A stretch of DNA of 64,000 bases from Phenylobacterium deserti. Lineage in GTDB: Bacteria; Pseudomonadota; Alphaproteobacteria; Caulobacterales; Caulobacteraceae. The notes under the pieces are model-generated. The model was given only the letters and a program-made list of their open reading frames with translations. It did no database searches and was not told the origin of the DNA. The stretch is taken from the NCBI RefSeq assembly GCF_003254705.1, contig NZ_QFYR01000001.1, forward strand, positions 868,001 to 932,000, in the 5' to 3' direction. The number at the start of each line of letters is the position of its first letter. Position 1 is the stretch's first letter. Below are positions 37,016 to 47,468 of the stretch, one piece after another. The position numbers and the translations under genes were made by a program.

Positions 37016-37043
37016 CCTATAAAGAAATCTTTATGTCCCGCAA
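37016..37043 (-). promoter_or_regulatory. metK promoter with internal palindromic operator
   Basis: Minus-strand TTGCGG (37038-37043) and TATAGG (37016-37021), 16 bp apart. Over the spacer lies ATAAAGA-AA-TCTTTAT (37019-37034), a perfect 7-bp-arm palindrome, so a bound regulator would block RNA polymerase. It recalls the SahR-type (ArsR-family, SAH-responsive) sites of methionine-cycle genes, from memory only. Confidence 0.6.
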
Positions 37044-37057
37044 GCGGCGGGCCGCCG

Positions 37058-37480
37058 TCAGGCCCCGATGGGCTCGTCCTCGGCCATCACGCGAACAAGC
37101 TCCAGGATCTTGCGGCGGGCGCGGCCATGGGTGATGCGCGGGAAGGTGGACGCCAGTTCCAGGCCTTCGGGCGTCATCAGGAAGTCCTGCACCGCCTCGC
37201 GCGGCAAGGCGCCGCTGCGGGCGCCTGCGTCTTCGCCGAGCCCCTCGAAGAAGTACCCGACGGTTGTGTTCAGCGCGCGGGCCATCTCGAACAGCTTCGA
37301 GGCGCTCACGCGGTTGGCGGCGCGCTCGTACTTCTGCACCTGCTGAAAGGTGAGCCCAATGGATTCAGCCAGCTTTTCCTGACTGACGCCGAGCTCCTTG
37401 CGGCGCATTCGGATCCGCAGGCCCACGTGCCGATCGATCGGATTGGGGCCGCCCGGTTGCGTATCGTCAAGCTTGTCCAT
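37058..37480 (-). CDS. XRE-family helix-turn-helix regulator
   Basis: 140 residues. The HTH_3 domain spans residues ~17-75 ([22 protein letters not shown], then [20 protein letters not shown]). The C-terminal part ([21 protein letters not shown] ... [14 protein letters not shown]) is typical of alphaproteobacterial regulators at this lnt-metK position. Target genes unknown; a dyad just upstream of its own start suggests autoregulation. Confidence 0.88.
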   Translation of the reverse strand: MDKLDDTQPGGPNPIDRHVGLRIRMRRKELGVSQEKLAESIGLTFQQVQKYERAANRVSASKLFEMARALNTTVGYFFEGLGEDAGARSGALPREAVQDFLMTPEGLELASTFPRITHGRARRKILELVRVMAEDEPIGA

Positions 37481-37490
37481 GACGTTACAT

Positions 37491-37515
37491 ATCCAAGGTT
37501 GCAGGAACTTGGAAT
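37491..37515. promoter_or_regulatory. dyad upstream of the XRE regulator
   Basis: TATCCAAG and CTTGGAATA arms separated by 10 bp, starting 11 bp before the regulator ATG. Candidate autoregulatory operator. Confidence 0.35.
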
Positions 37516-37537
37516 AGGTGACGCAGGCGTCAAGTAG

Positions 37538-39112
37538 CTACGCTCGACGAACGCGTGCGATCAACGCCACGCCCGCCGAGACCAGAAGCAGCAGGCCGAA
37601 GCCCAGATCGCCGAACCTGGCGTAAGGCGTGAGTGGAAGAGCGGCGGGCAGCGGCGCGTCGATGACGCCCAGCTCGCCCAGCCCCAGCCGCTTGCCGGGC
37701 ATGATGCGGCCATAGGCGTCGATCACCGCCGAGACTCCCGTTGGCGTGGCGCGCACGATCGGAAGGCCGTCCTCGATCGCGCGATAGCTGGCGATGTTCA
37801 GATGCTGCAGGGGGCCGCTGGTCATCCCGAACCAGGCGTCGTTGGACGCATTCAGGATCCAGGCGGCGCGAGGGCCTTCCACGTCCGCGCCCCGGCGCGT
37901 CAGGGCGGGAAACAGCGCCTCGTAGCAGATCAGCGGCTGCAGGGGCGGCATACCGACCGCCGTCAGGGGGCGCGGCGGCGGGCCAGGCGAGAAGTCTTCC
38001 GGCATGTGAACCAGGCTGCGGAAGCCGATCCGAGTGGCGAACTCGCCCAGGGGCATGAACTCGCCAAACGGCACCAGCCGGAACTTGTCGTAGACGGCCG
38101 TGACCCGCAGCGCTCCGCCGTCAGGATCGCGCCGGAAGGCGATCAGGCTGTTGAAGTAACGCGCCTGACCTTCTGCCGTCAGCTCGGCCCGGTTGGCGCC
38201 CATCAGCAACGTCTGGCCAGGCGCCACTGCCCCGGTCAGGCGCGGCGCATATGGAGAGCCGGGGGCCACGATGTCGTCGATGACGGCCGGCAGGGCCCCT
38301 TCGGGCCAGACCACGATGTCAGGCCGTCGCGCAGCCGGCTGTTGGGTCAGGGCCACATAGGTCTCGAAGATCGCGTCGAGGTTCTCCGGCCGCCACTTCT
38401 CTTTCTGGTCGATGTTGGCCTGCACGACCCGAACCACCGGCCCGACCGGAGCCGCCGGCGCGCCCTGCATCCGCCAAAACCCAAATCCGTAGAGAGCCGC
38501 TAGAGCGAGCCCGGCTGCTCCGATCGTCAGCGCCTTGCTCCGCTTGGACTCGGTAGCCAACAGCACGGCCGGCGCGGCGGCGACCGCGACGGTCACCCAG
38601 CTTAGCCCGTAGGCTCCCAGAAGGGACGCCAGCTGCGAGGGCGCCGAACCGGCAGCCCAGGTCTCGCCGGGAAGGTTCCAGGGAAATCCCGTCATCACAT
38701 GGCCGCGGACCCACTCCAGCCCGCAAAGCGCGCCAGCCAACACCAGCACGCGCAGAGCCGCGCTTTGAGGACGCACCGCGGTGTAGAGCAGCCCGGCGAG
38801 ACCCCAGAACAGCGCGAGGCCCCCCGCCATCAGGACCAGCGCGAAGGGCGCCATCCAGCCCTGGTTGGCGGCGTCGACCATGAACGGCTCGACCACCCAC
38901 CAGACGCTGACGGCGAAGTAGCCGACGCCGGCCAGCCAGCCGCGGAAGAAGCCCTGCCGCAGCGGCCGAGCGCTCGGCTGGTCGAGCAGTCCCAGCAGTA
39001 GGGCATAGCCCAGCAGGCCAGGCAAAAGGCCGAACGGCGGATGAGCCAATCCCGCGGCCAAGCCGGCGAGCAGCGCGCCCAAGCGGAGCGCCCATGGACT
39101 GGTCAGCTTCAT
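37538..39112 (-). CDS. lnt: apolipoprotein N-acyltransferase
   Basis: Inner membrane enzyme that adds the third acyl chain to lipoproteins in the periplasm. 524 residues: N-terminal half with about six transmembrane helices, C-terminal nitrilase-like domain with the catalytic triad Glu in WPEGALP, Lys in YDKFRLVPFGEFMP and Cys in LICYEALFP. It follows corC by 6 bp. Lipoproteins in this window (8288, 23875) would be substrates. Confidence 0.96.
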   Translation of the reverse strand: MKLTSPWALRLGALLAGLAAGLAHPPFGLLPGLLGYALLLGLLDQPSARPLRQGFFRGWLAGVGYFAVSVWWVVEPFMVDAANQGWMAPFALVLMAGGLALFWGLAGLLYTAVRPQSAALRVLVLAGALCGLEWVRGHVMTGFPWNLPGETWAAGSAPSQLASLLGAYGLSWVTVAVAAAPAVLLATESKRSKALTIGAAGLALAALYGFGFWRMQGAPAAPVGPVVRVVQANIDQKEKWRPENLDAIFETYVALTQQPAARRPDIVVWPEGALPAVIDDIVAPGSPYAPRLTGAVAPGQTLLMGANRAELTAEGQARYFNSLIAFRRDPDGGALRVTAVYDKFRLVPFGEFMPLGEFATRIGFRSLVHMPEDFSPGPPPRPLTAVGMPPLQPLICYEALFPALTRRGADVEGPRAAWILNASNDAWFGMTSGPLQHLNIASYRAIEDGLPIVRATPTGVSAVIDAYGRIMPGKRLGLGELGVIDAPLPAALPLTPYARFGDLGFGLLLLVSAGVALIARVRRA

Positions 39113-39118
39113 CAGGTC

Positions 39119-40018
39119 CTAGTCCCCGGCTTCCAGGGCCGGCGCGGGACGACGCACCCGCAGCCGCTGCACGCGCCGTGGGTCGGCAGAAAGCACCTCT
39201 ATCTCATAACCACCGGGGTGCTCGATCCGCTCGCCGCGGGCAGGCACCCGGCCAGCCAGGGTGTTCACCAGGCCGCCGACGGTGTCGATCTCCTCGTCCA
39301 GGTCCGGCGGGGCCAGATCGACGCCTTCGCCGATAGCCGCTTCCAGCTCCTCCAGAGGCGCACGTCCGTCCACCACCCACCCGAGGTCGTCCTCGACCAC
39401 GGGCGAGAAGCCGGGATCCTCGTCCACGTCGTGCTCGTCAGCGATGTCCCCGACCAACTCCTCCAGCAGATCTTCCAGGGTCACCAGACCATCGGTGCCG
39501 CCGAACTCGTCGATCACCAGCGCCATGTGCGTGCGACGCCCGCGCATCAGCGCCAGAAGCGAGGCGGCGGGCATAGATGGCGGGACATACAGAACCTTGC
39601 GCACCAGCCCACGGCGTTCCTGCAGAACCTGATCGTCCGGCTTCGGCCGGCCGCTGCGGCGCGCCATGAGGCGGAACACGTCCTTCACGTGGACCACGCC
39701 CACGGGCTCGTCGAGCGTCTCCTTGTACACCGGCATGCGGGAGTGTTCGGCCTCGACGAAGCGGGCCACCAGCTCGGCGAAGGTCGCACTCTGCTCGATG
39801 GCCACGACGTCGGCCCGCGGCTTCATGATGTCGTCGACGCAGAGGTCCTGGAACTCCCGTGCGTGGCTGACCAGCTCGCCGACCACGGCGGTGTCGGCGG
39901 CTTGGTCTTCGGTCGGCTCCGGTTCCGGCTGAGGCTTACGGAAACGGTTGAACAGCGCCATCACCCCCCAAGACTTGCGGGAGTGATGGGCGCTACTCGA
40001 TGGGTCGGGGTCAGTCAT
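39119..40018 (-). CDS. hemolysin/CorC-family CBS-domain protein
   Basis: 299 residues with two CBS domains (VDDIMKPRADVVAI ... HSRMPVYKETLDEPVGVVHVKDV; and PPSMPAASLLALMRG ... MALVIDEFGGTDGLVTLEDLLEELVGDI) and a C-terminal CorC_HlyC transporter-associated domain. No membrane segment, so it is the soluble CorC type implicated in Mg/Co efflux or in supporting Lnt. ATG 40018 overlaps the ybeY end by 8 bp. Confidence 0.92.
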   Translation of the reverse strand: MTDPDPSSSAHHSRKSWGVMALFNRFRKPQPEPEPTEDQAADTAVVGELVSHAREFQDLCVDDIMKPRADVVAIEQSATFAELVARFVEAEHSRMPVYKETLDEPVGVVHVKDVFRLMARRSGRPKPDDQVLQERRGLVRKVLYVPPSMPAASLLALMRGRRTHMALVIDEFGGTDGLVTLEDLLEELVGDIADEHDVDEDPGFSPVVEDDLGWVVDGRAPLEELEAAIGEGVDLAPPDLDEEIDTVGGLVNTLAGRVPARGERIEHPGGYEIEVLSADPRRVQRLRVRRPAPALEAGD

Positions 40019-40475
40019 GGTCTCCCTCACCGGCCGCGTAAGGGTCGGGCACCCCAAGTCCGGCCAGGATCACGCGCTCGAGGCCTTCCATCTCTTCGGC
40101 CTCCGCGTCGTTCATGTGGTCGTATCCTAGAAGATGGAGAACGCCGTGCGCCACCAGATGCTGCAGATGGTGGCCGAGCGGCTTGCCCTGCTCGCCAGCT
40201 TCCCGTGCGCAAACGCCGAAGGCTAGCGCCACGTCGCCCAGGTGCAGCTCCGGGTTCTCGGGCGCCGGAAACGACAGCACGTTCGTGGGATTGTCGCGGT
40301 TCCTGAAGCGGGCGTTCAACTCGCGCACGCTTTCGTCGTCGGTGAGCAGCAAGGTCACGCCTTCGCCCTGAGCCCCCAGCGCCTTGAGAGCCGCATCCGC
40401 CGCCGTACGCGCCAGATCCTCGGCGTGCGGCAGAGCCTCGCGCCAGGCCTGGTCCTCGACCTCGATATCGATCAA
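40011..40475 (-). CDS. ybeY: endoribonuclease YbeY (rRNA maturation)
   Basis: Zinc-dependent RNase for 16S 3'-end processing and ribosome quality control. 154 residues, with metal motif HHLQHLVAHGVLHLLGYDH (HGxLHLxGYDH). The TTG 40475 start overlaps the phoH stop by 4 bp (TTGA), giving MIDIEVEDQAW. Canonical phoH-ybeY-corC-lnt order. Confidence 0.96.
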   Translation of the reverse strand: MIDIEVEDQAWREALPHAEDLARTAADAALKALGAQGEGVTLLLTDDESVRELNARFRNRDNPTNVLSFPAPENPELHLGDVALAFGVCAREAGEQGKPLGHHLQHLVAHGVLHLLGYDHMNDAEAEEMEGLERVILAGLGVPDPYAAGEGDHD

Positions 40476-41422
40476 ACCGTTCGCCCGCGCTTAGCTGCAT
40501 CGGCGTCGTAGGCGCGGACGATCCGTTCCACCAGCGGGTGGCGAACGACGTCTTCGGCGCTGAAGCGGGTGACGCCAATGCCCTTGACGCCTTCCAGCAG
40601 GCCGACCGCGTGGGCCAGGCCGCTGTCCTGCACATTGGGAAGATCGATCTGGGTGGGGTCGCCCGTGACCGCCATTCGGCTGCCGTCGCCGATACGGGTC
40701 AGCACCATCTTCATCTGGGCGCGCGAGGCATTCTGCGCCTCGTCGACGATCACGAAGGCATGGCTGAGCGTGCGGCCGCGCAGGAAGGCGATGGGCGCGA
40801 CTTCGATCTCGCCCTTCTCCCGCCGACGGCGAAGCTGCTCGGCGCCCAGGATGTCGGTCAGGGCCTCCCAGACAGGCGCCATGTAGGGATCGACCTTCTC
40901 ATTCATGTCCCCGGGCAGGAAGCCCAGGCGCTCGCCGGCCTCCACGGCCGGACGCGACACGATCAGCCGATCAACCTCGCCGCGCAGCAAAAGGCCCGCG
41001 CCGTGCGCGACGGCGAGAAAGGTCTTGCCGGTGCCGGCGGGACCCAGGCCGAAGACAAGGTCGCACTTGGCCAGCGCCTGAAGGTATTCGGCCTGGGTGG
41101 CGGTTTTCGGCGCCACCTGGCCGCGGCGGCCAACCGGCAGGTTGCCCGGTCCGGTGGCGCCGGTGCGCGCATTGCCGATGGCGACGCGCACGTCGGCCTC
41201 GTTGATGTCCAGGCCCTGGTCGGCCCGCTCGGCGATCGCCTGGACCGCACGCTTGGCCTGAGCTCGACCCTTGCTGTCGCCTTCCAGGGAAACGCCGCCG
41301 CCAGGCGTTTCCACCAGGACCCCGAAGGCGTCCTCGATAAGGGCGGCATGGCGGCTGTTGGCCCCCGCCACCGCACGGACAGCGGCATCGGACAGGCTGA
41401 TGAATTCAGGCGCGCGGCTCAG
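40472..41422 (-). CDS. PhoH family ATPase (PhoH-like, YbeZ)
   Basis: P-loop ATPase linked to YbeY in rRNA metabolism. From CTG 41422 it has 316 residues (LSRAPEFISLSDAAV); GAGGAG lies 6 nt upstream of this CTG. Alternatives are TTG 41443 and GTG 41458, inside miaB. Walker A GLGPAGTGKTFLAVAHG, Walker B AFVIVDEAQNA, sensor TRIGDGSRMAVTGDPTQIDLP, and C-terminal VRHPLVERIVRAYD are all typical. Confidence 0.93.
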   Translation of the reverse strand: MSRAPEFISLSDAAVRAVAGANSRHAALIEDAFGVLVETPGGGVSLEGDSKGRAQAKRAVQAIAERADQGLDINEADVRVAIGNARTGATGPGNLPVGRRGQVAPKTATQAEYLQALAKCDLVFGLGPAGTGKTFLAVAHGAGLLLRGEVDRLIVSRPAVEAGERLGFLPGDMNEKVDPYMAPVWEALTDILGAEQLRRRREKGEIEVAPIAFLRGRTLSHAFVIVDEAQNASRAQMKMVLTRIGDGSRMAVTGDPTQIDLPNVQDSGLAHAVGLLEGVKGIGVTRFSAEDVVRHPLVERIVRAYDADAAKRGRTV

Positions 41423-41432
41423 GGGTCTCTCC

Positions 41433-42776
<1,344 letters not shown>

Positions 42777-42882
42777 GGGCGCCTTATGCGGCCGACGACC
42801 CCGCGCATGCAAGCGGAGCCCCCAGCGGCAAGCTGGCCCTGCGCCTTTGCCGGCCGCGCGTGGTCGTGCTTAGCCTTGCGGC

Positions 42883-44130
42883 ATGAAGCCTGTTCGCGCC
42901 CTGCTCGGCCTCGCCCTCGCCGCAGCTCTCGCCCTTCCGACCCACGCGGCGCCAGCCGCCAAGAGCCGCTGGATCGGCGGTTGGACGGCCGGCCTGATGA
43001 GCGATCCCAAGGGCGCGCTGCCGGAAGGAGCGGAGGACGTCACCCTGCGCCAGGTGGTTCGTGTCACGGCCGGCGGCGGTCGCATCCGCCTGCGCCTCAC
43101 CAACGCATTCGGGACCACGCCGCTGGTGGTGGACAGCGTGCGCGTGGGCCTGGCGGGAGAGCGCGCCACCGCACAGGTCCTGGCTGGCAGCGACAAACCG
43201 GTGACTTTCAGCGGGCGGGCGCAAGTGATCGTTCCGGCAGGCGCTAGCTACCTGTCTGATCCGATCGCCCTGCCGGTGAAGCCGCTGACCCGGCTGGCGG
43301 TCAGCTTCCATCTGCCGAAGCGGCCGTCGGAGAGCACGCTGCATTGGGTGGCCAACACCACCGGCTGGCTCGCCAAGGGCGACCGCACCGCCAACGCGGA
43401 TCTGGCGGACGCGCAGAAGATCGACCACTGGCACAATCTCGCGGGGGTGGAGGTCGAGGCCGACGCGCGCGCCAGCGTGGTCCTGGCGTTCGGTGACTCC
43501 ATCACCGACGGCCATGGCGCGACGCCCAACCTGGACGATCGCTGGACCGACGTCCTGGCGCAACGGCTGCAGGCTGATCCCCGCGCTCGCCACATCGCGG
43601 TGCTCAACACCGGCATCAGCGGCAACCGCTTGCTGTCGAGCGGCTCCAACCCCGGCGGGCTGTCTCGCCTCGACCGGGACGTCTTTTCCCAACCGGGCGT
43701 GAAGACGATCATCCTGCTCTTGGGCATCAACGACATCGGGGCGTTGTCGCGCGAGCCGGGGCCCATCACGCCGGAGAAGCGACAGGCGGTCGTGGAGGGT
43801 CTGGCCGCCGGCTACACCCAGGTGATCGAACGGGCTCACGCCAAGGGCATCAAGGTCATCGGCGCGACGCTGCTGCCCTTCGCCGGCAACAAGTACTATC
43901 GCTCGGACGCAGAGGCCGACGCCGACCGGCAGGCGGTGAACCGCTGGATCCGGACGTCGGGCGCGTTCGATGCGGTGATCGACTTCGACCAGATCACCCG
44001 CGACCCCGCCCGGCCGCTCAACATGCGGTCCGAGTATGATTCCGGCGACCTGCTGCACCCAGGTCCGGCCGGCTACCGCGCCATGGGCGAGGCCATCCCT
44101 TTGGACCTGCTGCTGAAGTTCTCGAAGTAG
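42883..44130 (+). CDS. exported SGNH/GDSL hydrolase
   Basis: 415 residues with a Sec signal peptide (LLGLALAAALALPTHAA). SGNH blocks: VVLAFGDSITDGHG (Ser), NTGISGNRLL (Gly), ILLLGINDIG (Asn) and DLLHPGPAGYRAMG (Asp-x-x-His). The N-terminal ~180 residues form a beta-rich domain (VRVTAGGGRIRLRLTNAFG). Similar two-part proteins deacetylate plant or cell-surface polysaccharides; the substrate is not predictable. Stop is 1 bp from the convergent mutS stop. Confidence 0.92.
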   Translation: MKPVRALLGLALAAALALPTHAAPAAKSRWIGGWTAGLMSDPKGALPEGAEDVTLRQVVRVTAGGGRIRLRLTNAFGTTPLVVDSVRVGLAGERATAQVLAGSDKPVTFSGRAQVIVPAGASYLSDPIALPVKPLTRLAVSFHLPKRPSESTLHWVANTTGWLAKGDRTANADLADAQKIDHWHNLAGVEVEADARASVVLAFGDSITDGHGATPNLDDRWTDVLAQRLQADPRARHIAVLNTGISGNRLLSSGSNPGGLSRLDRDVFSQPGVKTIILLLGINDIGALSREPGPITPEKRQAVVEGLAAGYTQVIERAHAKGIKVIGATLLPFAGNKYYRSDAEADADRQAVNRWIRTSGAFDAVIDFDQITRDPARPLNMRSEYDSGDLLHPGPAGYRAMGEAIPLDLLLKFSK

Positions 44131-44131
44131 C

Positions 44132-46837
44132 TTAGGGCAGCAGGCCTTTGAGGCGGTAGAGCGCGTCCATGGCTTCGCGCGGGCTCATGCCGTCGAGATC
44201 CAGGGCCTTCAGCGCGTCTTCCACGGGGCTCGGGCCGCGAGGCTCCTCCACCGAAGCCATGGCGGCGGCGAAGAGGGGCAAATCTTCAAGGTGGGCGGGG
44301 GCGCCGGCTTCGCGTTCGAGGCGCTCCAGCACGTCCTTGGCCCGGGCGACGACCTGGGGCGGCACGCCGGCCAGCTTGGCGACTTGCACGCCGTAGGAGC
44401 GGTCGGCGGGGCCGGGGCCGGCCTCATGCAGGAAGATGAGGTCGCCGTTCCACTCCTTGGCCTTGAGGGAGAGGTTCGCAACGAAGGCCAGCCGGTCCTC
44501 CAGCACCGCGAGCTCGTGATAGTGAGTGGCGAACAGGCCCCGGCAGCGGTTGGTCTCGTGCAGGGCCTCGGCGCAAGCCCAGGCGATGGCCAGGCCGTCG
44601 TAGGTGGCGGTGCCGCGGCCGATCTCATCGAGGATGACCAGGCTGCGGGGCGTGGCCTGGGTGAGGATGGCGGCGGTCTCGACCATCTCCAGCATGAAGG
44701 TCGAGCGGCCGCGGGCCAGATCGTCGCCGGCGCCGACGCGGCTGAACAGCCGGTCGACCACGCCGAGGCGCAAGGCCTTGGCCGGCACGAAGCAGCCCGA
44801 CTGGGCGAGGATAGCCAAAAGGGCGTTCTGGCGCAGGAAGGTCGACTTACCGGCCATGTTCGGGCCGGTGACGATGGCCAGGCGCGGCCCCGCGGCGCCT
44901 GCGCCGTCCAGGCGGCAGTCGTTTGGGGTGTAGGCGTCGCCGGCCCGGCGCACGGCGGCCTCGACCACAGGGTGGCGGGCCTGCTCGGCCTCAAAAGCTG
45001 TGGAGCGGTCGACCACCGGACGGCTGGCGCCGACATCCTCGGCCCATTCGGCGAGACCGGCGGCGACGTCCAGGCGGGCGGCGGCTTCGGCGGCGGCCTG
45101 AAGACCAGCAGCCACCTGGATGGCGGCCGCGCGCCAGGCTTCGAAGGTCTCGATCTCGATGGCCAGGGCGCGCTCAGCGGCCTGGGCGATCTTGGCGTCC
45201 AGTTCGGCCAGCTCGACGGTGGTGAAGCGGACCTGGTTGGCCAGGGTCTGGCGGTGGATGAAGGTGGCGTTGAGCGGCGGGGCCATCATCGGCTCGGCCG
45301 CCTTGGCGGTGCATTCGACGAAGTAGCCGAGCACCGCGTTGTGGCGGATCTTCAAGGCCACGCCGCTGTCGGCGGCGAGGCGGGCCTCCAGCTGGGCGAC
45401 CACGCGGCGGCTGTCATCGCGCAGGGCCCGGGCTCCGTCCAGCTCGGGGCGGACGCCTTCGGCCACATAGCCGCCGTCGCGGGCCTGGGCCGGCAGCTCG
45501 GCCCCGAGGCCTGAGGCCAGTAGGTCGCGGTAGGCCAGGAGGTCGGCGTGGAGGTCGAGATTGAGGGCGGCCAGGGCCGACGCGATTTCGGCCGGCGGCT
45601 CGACCAGCGGGTCGTGGGTGGAGGCGAACAGGCCGACGATGGCTTCGGAGGCTTGCAGGCCGTCGCGCAGGGTTCCGAGATCGCGCGGGCCGCCGCGGCC
45701 GAGCGCCAGGCGGGACAGGGCGCGGGCCATGTCGCCGAGGCCCTTCAGCTGCTCGCGCAGGCGCTGGCGCTGGGCGCGGTGCTCGCAGAACCAGGCCACG
45801 GCGTCGAGGCGGGCGTCGATGGCGGCGGGGTCGAGCAGCGGGCGGGCAAGGCGGGCGGCCAGGAGGCGCGCGCCGGGCGCGGTGACGGTGCGGTCGATGG
45901 CGGCGAGCAGGGAGCCATCGCGGCCGCCCGACAGGGTCTTCTCGATCTCCAGGCTGGCGCGCGTGGCCGGGTCGATGGCCATGACGTCGGCCTCGCCCGC
46001 GCGGCGCGGCGGGGACAGGGCGGGCAGCTTGCCGGCCTGGGTGGTCTCCAGGTGGGCGGCGATCAGGCCGAGGGCGGAGACCTCCGCGCCGGAGAGCTGG
46101 CCGAAGCCGTCGAGGGTGTCGACACCGTAGAGGCGCTTCAGGCGCGCTTCGGAGGCCGAGGGCTCCGCCAGGGCCGAGGGCAGCGGCTGGACGAAGCCGC
46201 CGGCGGCCTTCAGCGCGGCGCCCACGGTCTCGTCGGAGAACAGGCGGTCGGGGACCAGCACCTCCGAGGGACCGAGGGCGGCCAGGGCGGAGGCGAGGCC
46301 GCCGACGCTCGTTCCGAGGCACTCGACCTCGCCGGTGGAGATCTCGACGCTGGCCACGGCGGCAGCCCCGCCGCGCACGGCGATGGCGGCCAGGCGGTTG
46401 GCGCCCCGCGCGTCCAGCAGGCCGTCCTCGGTGAGGGTGCCGGGGGTGACGATCCGCACCACATCGCGGCGGACCACGGACTTCGAACCGCGCTTCTTGG
46501 CTTCAGCCGGGTCTTCCATCTGCTCGCAGACGGCGACTTTAAAGCCGCAGCGGATCAGCTTGGAAAGGTAGGCCTCCGCGGCGTGCACCGGCACGCCGGC
46601 CATGGGGATCGGCTGGCCGTTGAACTGTCCGCGAGCGGTCAGGGTGATGCCGAGGGCGGCGGCCGCCTTCTGAGCGTCCTCGAAGAACAGCTCGTAAAAG
46701 TCGCCCATGCGGAAGAAGACCAGGGCGTCCGGCTGGCGCGCCTTGGCCTCGAAGAACTGCGCCATGACCGGCGAGGCGCCGGCGGCGGGATCGGGCGTCG
46801 CCGACGAGATCTGAGCGGGGGAAGCGGGCGCGTTCAT
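44132..46837 (-). CDS. mutS: DNA mismatch repair protein MutS
   Basis: 901-residue mismatch-recognition ATPase. The N-terminal mismatch-binding Phe-x-Glu motif lies in FFRMGDFYELF (Phe47, Glu49). The connector, core, lever and clamp domains follow. ATPase Walker A is GPNMAGKSTFLRQ, Walker B is RSLVILDEIGRGTATYDG, and the C-terminal helix-turn-helix dimerization region comes last. ATG 46837. Slightly longer than E. coli MutS (853). Confidence 0.97.
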   Translation of the reverse strand: MNAPASPAQISSATPDPAAGASPVMAQFFEAKARQPDALVFFRMGDFYELFFEDAQKAAAALGITLTARGQFNGQPIPMAGVPVHAAEAYLSKLIRCGFKVAVCEQMEDPAEAKKRGSKSVVRRDVVRIVTPGTLTEDGLLDARGANRLAAIAVRGGAAAVASVEISTGEVECLGTSVGGLASALAALGPSEVLVPDRLFSDETVGAALKAAGGFVQPLPSALAEPSASEARLKRLYGVDTLDGFGQLSGAEVSALGLIAAHLETTQAGKLPALSPPRRAGEADVMAIDPATRASLEIEKTLSGGRDGSLLAAIDRTVTAPGARLLAARLARPLLDPAAIDARLDAVAWFCEHRAQRQRLREQLKGLGDMARALSRLALGRGGPRDLGTLRDGLQASEAIVGLFASTHDPLVEPPAEIASALAALNLDLHADLLAYRDLLASGLGAELPAQARDGGYVAEGVRPELDGARALRDDSRRVVAQLEARLAADSGVALKIRHNAVLGYFVECTAKAAEPMMAPPLNATFIHRQTLANQVRFTTVELAELDAKIAQAAERALAIEIETFEAWRAAAIQVAAGLQAAAEAAARLDVAAGLAEWAEDVGASRPVVDRSTAFEAEQARHPVVEAAVRRAGDAYTPNDCRLDGAGAAGPRLAIVTGPNMAGKSTFLRQNALLAILAQSGCFVPAKALRLGVVDRLFSRVGAGDDLARGRSTFMLEMVETAAILTQATPRSLVILDEIGRGTATYDGLAIAWACAEALHETNRCRGLFATHYHELAVLEDRLAFVANLSLKAKEWNGDLIFLHEAGPGPADRSYGVQVAKLAGVPPQVVARAKDVLERLEREAGAPAHLEDLPLFAAAMASVEEPRGPSPVEDALKALDLDGMSPREAMDALYRLKGLLP

Positions 46838-46916
46838 AGGGCGGTAAACCTATCTTAACCCCTCGAGTCCCGTCAGCCCCTTGACCCCAAGCGGCGCCAT
46901 CCCAAGCTGTGGATGG

Positions 46917-47465
46917 ATGTCGCAGTCCCGTGGAGCGTCGTTCGATTTCCTGATCGTTCCAGCCGGTCCGGCGGACGCAGAAGCGCTGGCGCAGGTTCAT
47001 GTGCGGTCCTGGCGCGAGACCTACCGGGGCCTGTTGCCCGACGCCTATCTCGCCCGCATGAGCGAGGAGATCTACGCCCGCAGGTTCCGCCGCAGCCTGT
47101 TGCAGCCCCGCCCAGGCGAGGCGACCCTTGCCGCACTCACTCGCGATGGTCTCGTCGGCTATGCGGAGGCCGGCCCTTCCCGGAGCCGGGTGGAGGGAGA
47201 GGGCGAGATCGCGACCCTTTATCTGCTGAAGAGCGCGCAGCGGCGCGGGGTCGGCCGGCGGCTGGTCAGTCAGACGGCCAAGGTCCTGGCCTCCGAAGGG
47301 GCACGCGCTCTGGTGATCTCCGTGCTCTACGGGAACATGCCGGCGCGAGGCTTCTACGAGGCGCTTGGCGGTAAGGCCGATCCGCCTCGCCACGAGCGGG
47401 GGCCGGGCGGGCTGCTCTACCCCGAGGTGGCCTATCGATGGCCCGACATCGGCGTTCTGCTCTGA
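46917..47465 (+). CDS. GNAT family N-acetyltransferase
   Basis: 182 residues from ATG 46917. Pattern typical of GNAT enzymes: WRETYRGLLPDAYLARM near the N-terminus, acetyl-CoA-binding SAQRRGVGRRLVSQTAKVL (R/QxxGxG/A) and YGNMPARGFYEALGG. Small-molecule or N-terminal acetylation; substrate not known. Stands between mutS and a convergent unknown gene. Confidence 0.88.
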   Translation: MSQSRGASFDFLIVPAGPADAEALAQVHVRSWRETYRGLLPDAYLARMSEEIYARRFRRSLLQPRPGEATLAALTRDGLVGYAEAGPSRSRVEGEGEIATLYLLKSAQRRGVGRRLVSQTAKVLASEGARALVISVLYGNMPARGFYEALGGKADPPRHERGPGGLLYPEVAYRWPDIGVLL

Positions 47466-47468
47466 TCT

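Noticed and set aside
36951..37057. SAM riboswitch upstream of metK
   Set aside because: The short leader shows no conserved SAM-I, SAM-II or SAM/SAH aptamer features that I can recognise; the promoter palindrome explains regulation better.
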